DNA of 64,000 nucleotides from contig NZ_JBHUJS010000003.1 of the NCBI RefSeq assembly GCF_042683405.1, positions 434,001 to 498,000 on the forward strand, given 5' to 3'. The notes below the pieces were generated by a model. It had not been told where the DNA came from. It worked only from the letters and a program-made list of their open reading frames with translations, and made no database searches. Position 1 is the stretch's first letter. Every line of letters begins with the position of its first letter. Below, piece after piece: positions 51,225 through 59,429 of this stretch. Made by a program: the position numbers and the translations under genes. Origin of the DNA: Telluria sp042683405. Its GTDB lineage: Bacteria; Pseudomonadota; Gammaproteobacteria; Burkholderiales; Burkholderiaceae_D.

Positions 51225-52007
51225 ATGACCATAACTAAAACGACTTACGGAAAACTCCCAGCGATTCAAATCAATAGCCCCGACGGCGCACAAGCGATAG
51301 TCACCTTGTACGGGGCGCACCTGGTCTCCTGGAAGACCAGGGACGGCAAGGAAAGAATCTTCGTCAGCAGTCAATCCAGCCTGGACGGCAGCCGTGCCAT
51401 CCGCGGCGGGGTACCGGTGATCTTCCCGCAGTTCGCGGAACGCGGCGACGGGATGCGGCACGGCTTCGCGCGCGTGTCGCACTGGCGCGAAGGCGCCTCG
51501 CGCACCATCGGCGGCGATGCCTACTGCGAGTTCGACCTGGATGCGGGCGATTTGCCGCCCGGGATCGCGGCAGCCTGGCCATACGGGTTCGCGCTCACGC
51601 TGCGCGTGACGGTCGGCGCGGAATCGCTGCAGCTGTCGCTGGACGTGCGCAACACCGGCAACGAACGCTTCGATTTCGCGGCTGCGCTGCACACCTACTA
51701 CCTGGTGGAAGAAGGCGCGGGAGCCAAGGTCACGGGACTGGAAGCGACGCCGCTGGTGGTGGGCGACAAGATCGACCGCATCTACCGCCATATCGGCGCG
51801 CCGATCGGCCTGAACGGCATGAAGCTCGAACAGGCTGGCTTCCGCGACGCGGTACTGTGGAATCCGGGACCGGCCGATGCCGCCAAACTGGCCGACCTGG
51901 GCGACGACGAGTGGCGCCGCTTCGTGTGCATCGAGCCGGCGACGGTGGACCAGATGCCGCTGCTGCCGGGCGAAACGTGGTCCGGCCGGCATACCATCAC
52001 CGCCTGA
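51225..52007 (+). CDS. D-hexose-6-phosphate mutarotase (aldose-1-epimerase family)
   Basis: 260 residues of the YeaD type: AIVTLYGAHLVSWKTRDGKE, RAIRGGVPVIFPQFAERGDG, HGFARVSHWREG, AALHTYYLVEE and the terminal FVCIEPATVDQMPLLPGETW. It interconverts the anomers of glucose-6-phosphate. The conserved His and Glu positions are present. It starts two bases after the amiC stop, so the two are probably co-transcribed. A hairpin terminator follows. Confidence 0.9.
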   Translation: MTITKTTYGKLPAIQINSPDGAQAIVTLYGAHLVSWKTRDGKERIFVSSQSSLDGSRAIRGGVPVIFPQFAERGDGMRHGFARVSHWREGASRTIGGDAYCEFDLDAGDLPPGIAAAWPYGFALTLRVTVGAESLQLSLDVRNTGNERFDFAAALHTYYLVEEGAGAKVTGLEATPLVVGDKIDRIYRHIGAPIGLNGMKLEQAGFRDAVLWNPGPADAAKLADLGDDEWRRFVCIEPATVDQMPLLPGETWSGRHTITA

Positions 52008-52012
52008 AGCGA

Positions 52013-52029
52013 GGGGGCTGCGCCCCCTT
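52013..52029. terminator. Bidirectional hairpin terminator
   Basis: AGGGGGCTGCGCCCCCT: an eight-base stem between the convergent mutarotase and carbonic anhydrase genes, followed by a T-rich stretch on the plus strand. Confidence 0.7.
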
Positions 52030-52036
52030 CCTTTGA

Positions 52037-53038
52037 TTACAGCGATTCTTTGATAATGCGGCCGCCGCTGGCCTGGACCGGGCGGGCGTTGAGGGGATAC
52101 ATGCGGGCGAACAGCGCCATCTGCGCGGGCGACGCCTGCAGCGGCTGCTTCATGACGATCCATTGCACGCCTTCGGTGCACGGCGGCGTGGTCAGCGATC
52201 CCATATAGGTGTAGTACTCGCGCCTCTGCGGCAGCAGTTCGGCCGGGTCGAGCACCACCGACGGCGCGATGACATCGTGCTTTTCCAGCGGCAGGTTGTT
52301 CAACACGGTCTGCATCGGCGCCAGCGCGGCGCCGCGTTCCAGCAGCACTGCCAGCACGGCCAGCCTGCCTTCCGGATCCTTGTGCACCAGGTGCACCACC
52401 ATTTCGAAGCCCTTGCCGTCGATGCGTTCTTCCGATGGCCGGTGGAAGTGGAACTGCTGCAGCTCGTAGGTGCGGTTGCCGACACTGATGAAATTGCCAC
52501 CGGCGATACCGGTTTCGATCGTGTGCCCGGTGTCGGTCACCGTGAACGAGGATGGCTTGTAGTCGAAGGTGACCGCTTCCAGGTCGACCTTGAAGCCGTT
52601 GCGGATGTCGATCGGGGACTGGCGCTTGCCGCTGCCGCACGCGGTCCAGTCGATATTGATCTGTGACCAGTTGGCCGGGCCGTACTCGCCCTCGTAGCTC
52701 CAGTGCGTGCCGCGGGCCGGCGGAGGCGGTTTGGCGGCCAGCTTGGCGGCTTCCTTCTTGCGGGCTTCGGCGACGCGGCGCGCACGTGCATTCGCCTCGG
52801 CGCGAGCCGCCTGCTGCGCGCGCATGGTCGCCAGGCGCTGCGCGATCTTGGCGCTCAGGTCGGCCTGCTCTTCTTCTTCCGAGACCGCCGGGGCCGGGCG
52901 CGCAGGCAGCTTGATGAGCGGCGCGGCAGCCGGCGCAGCCTTTGCCGCGGCGGGCGCAGGAGCTGTGGCGGCTGGACCGGCGGCGCTTGCGTCAGCGATG
53001 GCCAATCCGCAAACGAGCAAGGCGATCTGGGTGCGCAT
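52037..53038 (-). CDS. Exported alpha-carbonic anhydrase with a long N-terminal linker
   Basis: 333 residues. Signal peptide (about 1-19), then an Ala/Pro-rich and charged coiled linker to about residue 108, then an alpha-type carbonic anhydrase domain: HWSYEGEYGPANWSQINIDW, SPIDIRNGF, the zinc histidines in QQFHFHRPSEE and MVVHLVHKD, and SLTTPPCTEGVQWIVM. It hydrates CO2 in the periplasm. The roughly 90-residue linker is longer than in typical bacterial alpha enzymes and may act as a spacer or surface tether. Confidence 0.92.
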   Translation of the reverse strand: MRTQIALLVCGLAIADASAAGPAATAPAPAAAKAAPAAAPLIKLPARPAPAVSEEEEQADLSAKIAQRLATMRAQQAARAEANARARRVAEARKKEAAKLAAKPPPPARGTHWSYEGEYGPANWSQINIDWTACGSGKRQSPIDIRNGFKVDLEAVTFDYKPSSFTVTDTGHTIETGIAGGNFISVGNRTYELQQFHFHRPSEERIDGKGFEMVVHLVHKDPEGRLAVLAVLLERGAALAPMQTVLNNLPLEKHDVIAPSVVLDPAELLPQRREYYTYMGSLTTPPCTEGVQWIVMKQPLQASPAQMALFARMYPLNARPVQASGGRIIKESL

Positions 53039-53210
53039 GGAGTGTCCGGAGAAGATGGGTACTGCCTGTATATCGGCAGCCTGCCGGGAAAACTTGAGGT
53101 ACTACTGTCGTCCCCGTGCAGGCGGGGACCGATTGCCTGTTCGGCGATGCGAGGCGGGCGCCTTTACGGCAGCCCGGCAAGGTCCCGGCCGTCGCCGGGA
53201 CGCAGGCATG

Positions 53211-53858
53211 TCATCCGCGGCTCATGACGCGGCGGCCGAACTTGTACAGGCCGCCCAGCACCACCGGCACCGTCGCTGCGGCCACGCCCAGCAGCACGAT
53301 CGCGGTCAGGTTATCGCGGATGATCGGGATGTTGCCGAAGAAGTAACCTGCCGTGACCAGGCTGATCACCCAGGAGGCCGCGCCCACCACGTTAAACAGC
53401 TGGAAGCGCGTGAACGTCATCCCCGACACGCCCGCCACGAACGGTGCGAACGTACGCACCACCGGCAGGAAGCGCGCCAGGATGATGGTCTTGCCACCGT
53501 GCTTTTCGAAGAAGTTGTGGGTCTTGTGCAGCGCCTCGCGGTTGATCCAGCGGTAGTCGTGCGTAAATACCTTCTGGCCGATCTTGGAGCCGATCCAGTA
53601 GTTCAGCGTATTGCCCAGCACCGCCGCCGCGATCAGCAAGGCCATCAGCAGCACGTAGTTCATCTGGCCGGTCGCGCAGAATGCGCCCGCGATGAACAGC
53701 AGCGTGTCGCCGGGGAAGAAGAAAAACACCACCAGGCCCGTTTCGGCAAAGATGATGAAGAACAGCACCGCATATACGTATACACCGTATTCCGCGAGCA
53801 AGAAACCAAGAGTTTTGTCGACATGCACCAGCATGTCGAGGAGTTGCACAAAGTCCAT
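53211..53858 (-). CDS. DedA-family membrane protein
   Basis: 215 residues with about five hydrophobic segments. Family marks: VLFFIIFAETGLVVFFFFPG with DTLLFIAGAF, GNTLNYWIGSKIGQKVF, and KHGGKTIILARFLPVVRTFA then PFVAGVSGMTFTRF. DedA/VTT proteins are thought to flip undecaprenyl phosphate or phospholipids and affect membrane potential. Only GGGAAAATT precedes the ATG. The gap to the carbonic anhydrase (53039-53210) holds REP-like palindromic sequence. Confidence 0.93.
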   Translation of the reverse strand: MDFVQLLDMLVHVDKTLGFLLAEYGVYVYAVLFFIIFAETGLVVFFFFPGDTLLFIAGAFCATGQMNYVLLMALLIAAAVLGNTLNYWIGSKIGQKVFTHDYRWINREALHKTHNFFEKHGGKTIILARFLPVVRTFAPFVAGVSGMTFTRFQLFNVVGAASWVISLVTAGYFFGNIPIIRDNLTAIVLLGVAAATVPVVLGGLYKFGRRVMSRG

Positions 53859-53977
53859 AATTTTCCCAAGAACAGGCTGGCATCATACCACCTCCATCCG
53901 GCCGGGAAAGGCGCGAAAACCGCCTTCCATCCTGATTGGGATAAAATTTCATTACAACAACTAGACGGAGACACCAG

Positions 53978-54877
53978 ATGCAACTCAACTACATGACGGG
54001 AGCGCTTGTCGCGCTGGCCCTGGCCACCCAATGCGCCACGGCGGCCGACCTGCCGCCGAAGCCGACGGTGTCGGACATCGTGAAGGAATCCAAGCCGGGC
54101 GACTGGCGCGCGCTCGACCCGGAGAACACCCTGTACATGGACCTGCCGTCCGGCCGCGTGGTGATCGAGATGGCGCCCGACTTCGCGCCGCAGACCGCCG
54201 CCAACATCCGCGCGCTGGCGCGCGAGAAGTACTACGACGGCCTGTACATCATCCGCTCGCAAGACAACTACGTGGTCCAGTGGGGCGACCCGGACGAGGA
54301 GAAGCCGCGCCCGTTCAAGGCGAAGGAAAAAGTGACCGCCGAGTTCACCGCACCGGTCGCCAGCGACAAGCGCTTCGTGCGCATGAAGGACATCGACGGC
54401 TACGCGGCGCAGGTCGGCCATTCGAACGGCTTCCCGTCGGCGCGCGACCCCAAGACGGGCCGCGCGTGGCTGACGCACTGCTACGCGATGGTGGGCGTCG
54501 CGCGCGGTAACGAGACCGACAGCGGCAACGGTTCGCAGCTGTACGTCGTGTCCGGCCACGCGCCGCGCCACCTGGACCAGAACATCACCGTGGTGGGCCG
54601 CGTGGTCGCGGGCATGCCGCTGCTGAGCGTGATGCCGCGCGGGACCGGGCCGCTGGGCTTCTACGAGAAGGCCGAAGAACGCACCCAGATCAAATCGGTG
54701 CGCATCGCCGCGGACGTTCCGGAGGCCGAACGCAGCCAGTATGAGGTCATGCGTACCGAGTCGCCGATCTACCAGCGCGTGGTGGAAGCGGCGCGCAACC
54801 GCGGCGGCCCGTGGACCAAGGTGTCGCCGAACCACGTCGAGCTCTGCAACGCCCCGATCCCCGTCCGCAAGAAGTAA
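53978..54877 (+). CDS. Exported cyclophilin-type peptidyl-prolyl isomerase
   Basis: 299 residues, longer than minimal cyclophilins of about 165-190. Signal peptide (1-22), then a cyclophilin-like core: VVIEMAPDFAPQTAANIRAL, YYDGLYIIRSQDNYVVQWGD, GNGSQLYVVSGHAPRHLDQN and VVGRVVAGMPLLSVMPRG. The catalytic Arg region is divergent (IIRSQDNYVVQ), so activity may be reduced. Likely periplasmic folding factor. GGAG sits nine bases upstream of the ATG. Confidence 0.88.
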   Translation: MQLNYMTGALVALALATQCATAADLPPKPTVSDIVKESKPGDWRALDPENTLYMDLPSGRVVIEMAPDFAPQTAANIRALAREKYYDGLYIIRSQDNYVVQWGDPDEEKPRPFKAKEKVTAEFTAPVASDKRFVRMKDIDGYAAQVGHSNGFPSARDPKTGRAWLTHCYAMVGVARGNETDSGNGSQLYVVSGHAPRHLDQNITVVGRVVAGMPLLSVMPRGTGPLGFYEKAEERTQIKSVRIAADVPEAERSQYEVMRTESPIYQRVVEAARNRGGPWTKVSPNHVELCNAPIPVRKK

Positions 54878-55083
54878 CGAAGCGGGACCCTCCCCGCATT
54901 TTGGCGGATTCGGCTAATTCATGGCCGATTCCGCCAAACCGCGCAGGCCGGGGAGTCCGCCGGGACCGCCCCCCCCCACCGCCCCGGCGCTTCGGTTTAA
55001 CCTGGATTATGGTTTCGCGTTTTCCACCACGCCGGCGCCGATTATTGTTTTGAGCAGCAGGGCCGCCAGCTATAATCCTGCGG

Positions 55084-56985
55084 ATGAATGCGCCCGTCCC
55101 CACTGCTCCCCGCCCCATCCAGGCCCTCCCCGACCAGCTCATCTCCCAGATCGCCGCAGGCGAAGTGGTCGAGCGTCCGTCCGCGGTGGTCAAGGAGCTG
55201 CTGGAGAACGCACTGGACGCCGGCTCGACCCAGATCAACGTGCGCCTCGAGGAAGGCGGCGTCAAGCGCATCGCCATCACCGACAACGGCCGCGGCATCC
55301 CGCCCGAACAGCTGCCGCTCGCGCTGGCCCGCCACGCGACGTCGAAGATCGCATCGCTGCACGACCTGGAGAACGTGTCGACGCTGGGCTTTCGCGGCGA
55401 GGCGCTGGCCTCGATCGCCGCGGTCGCCGCGGTCTCGGTGACCACCCGCACGGCCGACGCGCCGCACGCCTGGCAGATCGTCGGCTCGCACCTGGGCACC
55501 GTGACGCCATCGTCCGGCGCGCTCGGCACCACCATCGACGTGCAGGACCTGTACTACAACACGCCCGCGCGCCGCAAATTCCTCAAGTCCGAACAGACCG
55601 AATACGGCCATTGCGCCGAAGTCGTGCGCCGCATCGCGCTGGCGCGTCCGGACGTCGCCTTCACGCTGTCGCACAACGGCAAGACCGTCGACCACTGGAA
55701 CGTGAGCGATCTCGCAAAGCGCTGCGCCCACATCGTCGGCAACGACTTCGCCGAAGCGCGCCTGCCGGTCGACGAAGCCGGCGGCCCGCTGCGCCTGCAC
55801 GGCTTTGTCGGCCTGCCAACCGCGTCGAAGGCACGCGCGGACGGCCAGTTCTTCTACGTGAACGGCCGCTTCGTGCGCGACAAGCTGCTGGTGCACGCCG
55901 TCAAAGCCGCCTACCAGGACGTGCTGCACGGAGACCGCTTCCCGTCCTATGTGCTGGCGCTCGAACTCGATCCGGCGCTGGTGGACGTGAACGTCCACCC
56001 ATCCAAGATCGAAGTGCGCTTCCGCGACAGCCGCGCCGTGCACCAGTTCGTGTTCCACGCGGTCCAGCGCACGCTGGCGCAAACGTCCGCCACCAGCTTC
56101 GGCAGCGCGCCCGCGCCGCAGCCGGCCGCCATGATGGCCGCGCCAGCCGACAGCATGTGGCGCCCGCAGCAGGCATCGTTCGGCGCGCAGCTGTCCGGCA
56201 CCTTCTCGCCGTCGCCCTACCCTGCCGGCAGCCGCTGGGACACCCCCGGCGTGGCCCAGCGCCCGGAGTCTTACGGCGCACTGTTCGCCGATAGCGACAA
56301 GGGCACTGGTCCTGCGGCCTTCGGCACCGAAGCCAACAGCCCAAAGCCTGCACCGTTCATCATGCCGCCCAGCGGCGGTCCCGATGAAGAATTCCCGCTC
56401 GGCTTCGCGCTGGCCCAGCTCCACGGCATCTACATCCTCGCGCAGAACGCCCGCGGCCTGGTGCTGGTCGACATGCACGCCGCGCACGAACGCATCCTGT
56501 ACGAGCAGCTGAAGAACGCGCTCGACGCCAGCGTCGACGGCCAGCAGATGCAGGTCCAGCCGCTGCTGATCCCGGTGACCTTCTTCGCCGACGCGGTGGA
56601 AGTCGGCACCGCCACCGAACACCGCGACACGCTCGAGCAGCTCGGCTTCGACATCGCCGCGCTGTCGCCGACCACGCTGGCCGTGCGCTCGATTCCGACC
56701 CTGCTCAAATCCGCGGACGCCCAGACGCTGGCGCGCGACGTGCTGCGCGACGTGCGCGAATACGGCGGCTCGCGCGTGCTGATCGAGCGCCGCAACGAAC
56801 TGCTCGGCACCCTCGCCTGCCACACGGCGGTGCGCGCCAACCGCATCCTGTCCATCGCCGAAATGAACGCGCTGCTGCGCCAGATGGAAAGCACCGAGCG
56901 CGCCGACCAGTGCAACCACGGCCGCCCGACCTGGGTGCAGCTCGACATCTCCTCGCTCGACAAGCTGTTCCTGCGCGGCCAGTAA
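55084..56985 (+). CDS. mutL: DNA mismatch repair protein MutL
   Basis: 633 residues. GHKL ATPase motifs: LISQIAAGEVVERPSAVVKE with LLENALDAG, ITDNGRGIPPEQL, and TSKIASLHDLENVSTLGFRG. The transducer domain (FFYVNGRFVRDKLL, then DVNVHPSKIEVRFRD) follows. A low-complexity linker leads to the C-terminal dimerisation domain (FALAQLHGIYILAQNARGLV, DMHAAHERILYEQL). No DQHAx2Ex4E endonuclease motif is evident; DMHAAHERILYE is the closest segment and should be checked. It couples MutS to strand removal. First gene of the mutL-transporter-miaA run. Confidence 0.95.
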   Translation: MNAPVPTAPRPIQALPDQLISQIAAGEVVERPSAVVKELLENALDAGSTQINVRLEEGGVKRIAITDNGRGIPPEQLPLALARHATSKIASLHDLENVSTLGFRGEALASIAAVAAVSVTTRTADAPHAWQIVGSHLGTVTPSSGALGTTIDVQDLYYNTPARRKFLKSEQTEYGHCAEVVRRIALARPDVAFTLSHNGKTVDHWNVSDLAKRCAHIVGNDFAEARLPVDEAGGPLRLHGFVGLPTASKARADGQFFYVNGRFVRDKLLVHAVKAAYQDVLHGDRFPSYVLALELDPALVDVNVHPSKIEVRFRDSRAVHQFVFHAVQRTLAQTSATSFGSAPAPQPAAMMAAPADSMWRPQQASFGAQLSGTFSPSPYPAGSRWDTPGVAQRPESYGALFADSDKGTGPAAFGTEANSPKPAPFIMPPSGGPDEEFPLGFALAQLHGIYILAQNARGLVLVDMHAAHERILYEQLKNALDASVDGQQMQVQPLLIPVTFFADAVEVGTATEHRDTLEQLGFDIAALSPTTLAVRSIPTLLKSADAQTLARDVLRDVREYGGSRVLIERRNELLGTLACHTAVRANRILSIAEMNALLRQMESTERADQCNHGRPTWVQLDISSLDKLFLRGQ

Positions 56986-56992
56986 GCAAGCC

Positions 56993-58207
56993 ATGTCCAT
57001 CACCAAGCCGCTGCCGCAATACGCGCAGGTGCCACTGCTCCCGCTGATCATCGCGTTCCTGATGCTGCAGCCGCTGTCGACCGACCTGTACCTGGCGTCG
57101 CTGCCCGGCCTGGCCACCGTGTTCGCAGTCCCTGCCTCGACCGTGCAGCTGACGCTGTCGATGTTCGTGATCGGCTTCGGCGGCGCGCAGCTTGTCGCGG
57201 GCCCCTTGTCCGACCGCTTCGGGCGCAAGCCCGTATTGGCGTGGGGCGTCGGCCTGTACGTGCTCGCCAGCCTGCTGTGCGCAGCGGCGCCCGGCATCGA
57301 TCTGCTGATCGCCGCACGCTTCCTGCAGTCGCTGGGCTGCTGCGCCGCCATCATCGTCGCGCGCGCCATCGTGCGCGACGCGTGGCCGGCAGAAGCGGCG
57401 CCGCACGTGATCGCCAAGGCCAGCACCTATCTGTCGTTCGCGCCGCTGCTCGGGCCGATCGCGGGCTCCTACCTGCAGGTGACGTTTGGCTGGCGCGCCG
57501 CATTCGTCGCGCTGTCGGTCATGTCCGCGGTGTTGCTGCTATTCGTGCTGCTGCGCCTCCCCGAGACCAACCACCACAAGAATCCGCATGCGACCGATCC
57601 GCGCGGCCTGATGGCGAGCTACCGGCTGGTCCTGGGCTCGCGCGAGTTCTGGGCCCATGCACTGCCGGGCGCCCTGTCGTACGGCTCCATCTTCGCCTTC
57701 ATTTCCGGCTCCTCGCTGGTGCTGATCAAGGTGCTGGGCGTGCCGACCGCGATGTTCGGCTACTGCTTCGCCTTCGGCGTGTCCGGCTACCTGCTGGGCA
57801 CCATCGTATGCCGCCGCCTGCTGGCGCGCTTTGGCGCCGCCACCACGCTGCGCATCGGCAGCGCCGGTTCGCTCGCCGCCGGCGTCCTGTTCCTGGCGCT
57901 GGTCTCGCTGGGCGTGTCGCACTGGGCGGCGGTGGTGGGCGCAATGTTCCTGACCATGGGCGCGCACGGCATCAACTTCCCGGTATCGCAGTCCGGTTCC
58001 GTGACGCCGTTTCCGCACAACGCCGGCACCGCCGCAGGCCTGATGGGCGCGCTGGCGATGAGTGTCGCGTTCCTGGTCGGCAGCGTGGTCGGCGCGACGT
58101 TCGACGGCACCGTGCTACCGCTGGCGGCGACCGCGTGCACGCTGGGCGCGCTGATCTTCGTCTCGATGCGTGTGCTGGCCGTGCGTCCGCAGGAGGCAGC
58201 GGCATGA
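56993..58207 (+). CDS. Bcr/CflA-family MFS multidrug efflux transporter
   Basis: 404 residues with about 12 membrane helices. MFS motif A appears as GPLSDRFGRKPVLAWGVGLY; other marks are LQPLSTDLYLASLPGLATVF at the first helix (the family's D in TM1) and the gating motif region LLGPIAGSYLQ. Drug:H+ antiporter of the DHA1 type, substrates unknown. It starts seven bases after mutL and overlaps miaA by four bases (ATGA), so all three are likely one operon. Confidence 0.92.
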   Translation: MSITKPLPQYAQVPLLPLIIAFLMLQPLSTDLYLASLPGLATVFAVPASTVQLTLSMFVIGFGGAQLVAGPLSDRFGRKPVLAWGVGLYVLASLLCAAAPGIDLLIAARFLQSLGCCAAIIVARAIVRDAWPAEAAPHVIAKASTYLSFAPLLGPIAGSYLQVTFGWRAAFVALSVMSAVLLLFVLLRLPETNHHKNPHATDPRGLMASYRLVLGSREFWAHALPGALSYGSIFAFISGSSLVLIKVLGVPTAMFGYCFAFGVSGYLLGTIVCRRLLARFGAATTLRIGSAGSLAAGVLFLALVSLGVSHWAAVVGAMFLTMGAHGINFPVSQSGSVTPFPHNAGTAAGLMGALAMSVAFLVGSVVGATFDGTVLPLAATACTLGALIFVSMRVLAVRPQEAAA

Positions 58208-59145
58208 AGCCACGCGCCATCGCCATCATGGGCCCGACCGCGTCCGGCAAGACGGCGGCAGCGCTGGCCATCGCGCGCGAGATCCCGTCCGAGATCATCT
58301 CCGTCGATTCGGCGCTGGTGTACCGCGGCATGGACATCGGCACCGCCAAGCCGAGCGCCGACGAGCTGGCCGCTGTGCCGCACCACCTGATCGACATCAT
58401 CGAGCCCACCGGCGTGTATTCGGTCGCCCAGTTCCGTGACGACACGCTGCGGCTGGTCGCAGAGATTGCGGCGCGCGGCAAGCTGCCCCTGCTGGTGGGC
58501 GGCACGATGATGTACTACAAGGGGCTGACCGAAGGACTGGACGACCTGCCGAAGGCCGATGCCGCCGTCCGCGAGCGCATCGAGGCCGAAGCGGCGGCAG
58601 TCGGCTGGCCGGAGATGCACAAGCGCCTGCGTTCGCTCGATCCGGAGACCGCCGAGCGGCTCAAGCCGAACGACGCGCAGCGCATCAACCGCGCGCTGGA
58701 GATCATCGAACTGACCGGCAAGCCGATGTCCGCCCTGCTGACCGGCCGCCCGAAGCTGGAGCTGCCGTTCGAACTGGTGCCGGTCGGGCTGGAACCGAGC
58801 GACCGCGCCGTGCTGCACGAGCGGATCGCCACGCGCTTCGACCAGATGCTCGGGACGTCCGACGACAGCGGCATCGTGGCCGAAGTGGCGGGCCTGCGCG
58901 CACGCGGCGACCTGGATCCATCGATGCCGTCCATGCGCTGCGTGGGCTACCGGCAGACATGGGATTACCTGGATGGTAAAATAGACCGCACGACGCTGAG
59001 GGAAACCGGGATCGTCGCCACGCGCCAGCTGGCAAAACGCCAACTCACGTGGCTGCGCGCGATGCCGGAACGGACCGTCGTCGACTGCCTCGAAAGCGGT
59101 ATCGCGGACAAGATTTTGATGATCGCGAACAGCAGAGGCACTTGA
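58204..59145 (+). CDS. miaA: tRNA dimethylallyltransferase
   Basis: 313 residues. P-loop AIMGPTASGKTAAALAIA, then SVDSALVYRGMDIGTAKPSA, HHLIDIIEPTGVYSVAQFRD, GGTMMYYKGLTEGLDDLP, QRINRALEIIELTGKP and the C-terminal RCVGYRQTWDYLDG. It makes i6A37, precursor of ms2i6A, in UNN-decoding tRNAs. The ATG at 58204 overlaps the transporter stop. The mutL-miaA association is ancient; here the transporter is inserted between them. Confidence 0.96.
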   Translation: MKPRAIAIMGPTASGKTAAALAIAREIPSEIISVDSALVYRGMDIGTAKPSADELAAVPHHLIDIIEPTGVYSVAQFRDDTLRLVAEIAARGKLPLLVGGTMMYYKGLTEGLDDLPKADAAVRERIEAEAAAVGWPEMHKRLRSLDPETAERLKPNDAQRINRALEIIELTGKPMSALLTGRPKLELPFELVPVGLEPSDRAVLHERIATRFDQMLGTSDDSGIVAEVAGLRARGDLDPSMPSMRCVGYRQTWDYLDGKIDRTTLRETGIVATRQLAKRQLTWLRAMPERTVVDCLESGIADKILMIANSRGT

Positions 59146-59180
59146 CAGGCCGGGTTCGAAGCCTCATAATGCGTGGCTCT

Positions 59181-59257
59181 GGTGATATAGCTCAGTTGGT
59201 TAGAGCATAGCATTCATAATGCTAGGGTCGGTGGTTCAAGTCCACCTATCACCACCA
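59181..59257 (+). tRNA. tRNA-Met (CAU anticodon)
   Basis: Acceptor GGTGATA/TATCACC, D-arm GCTC/GAGC, anticodon arm TAGCA-TTCATAA-TGCTA, variable GGGTC, T-arm GGTGG-TTCAAGT-CCACC and encoded ACCA give a perfect 77-base cloverleaf. The acceptor lacks the C4/C5 pattern of Ile2 and the first pair is a normal G-C, so elongator Met is the best call. A terminator hairpin follows. Confidence 0.93.
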
Positions 59258-59270
59258 AGAACACATTGCC

Positions 59271-59301
59271 AAAGGCCTAGCTCGAAAGAGCCAGGCCTTT
59301 T
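59271..59301 (+). terminator. Rho-independent terminator after tRNA-Met
   Basis: AAAGGCCTAGCTCGAAAGAG then CCAGGCCTTTT: stem AAAGGCCT/AGGCCTTT with an inner GCTC/GAGC pairing and a terminal T tract. Confidence 0.85.
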
Positions 59302-59429
59302 GTGTTTCTGCCTCCGGTTTTCCCTTCCCCCTCCCCGCACGATTTGACGGACTTTACAAGCGCCCGGGACAGGATCAACATCGGGCGTATGCGTGCACGG
59401 AGCGCGGCTGGCATGCTGCGGGGGAATCC

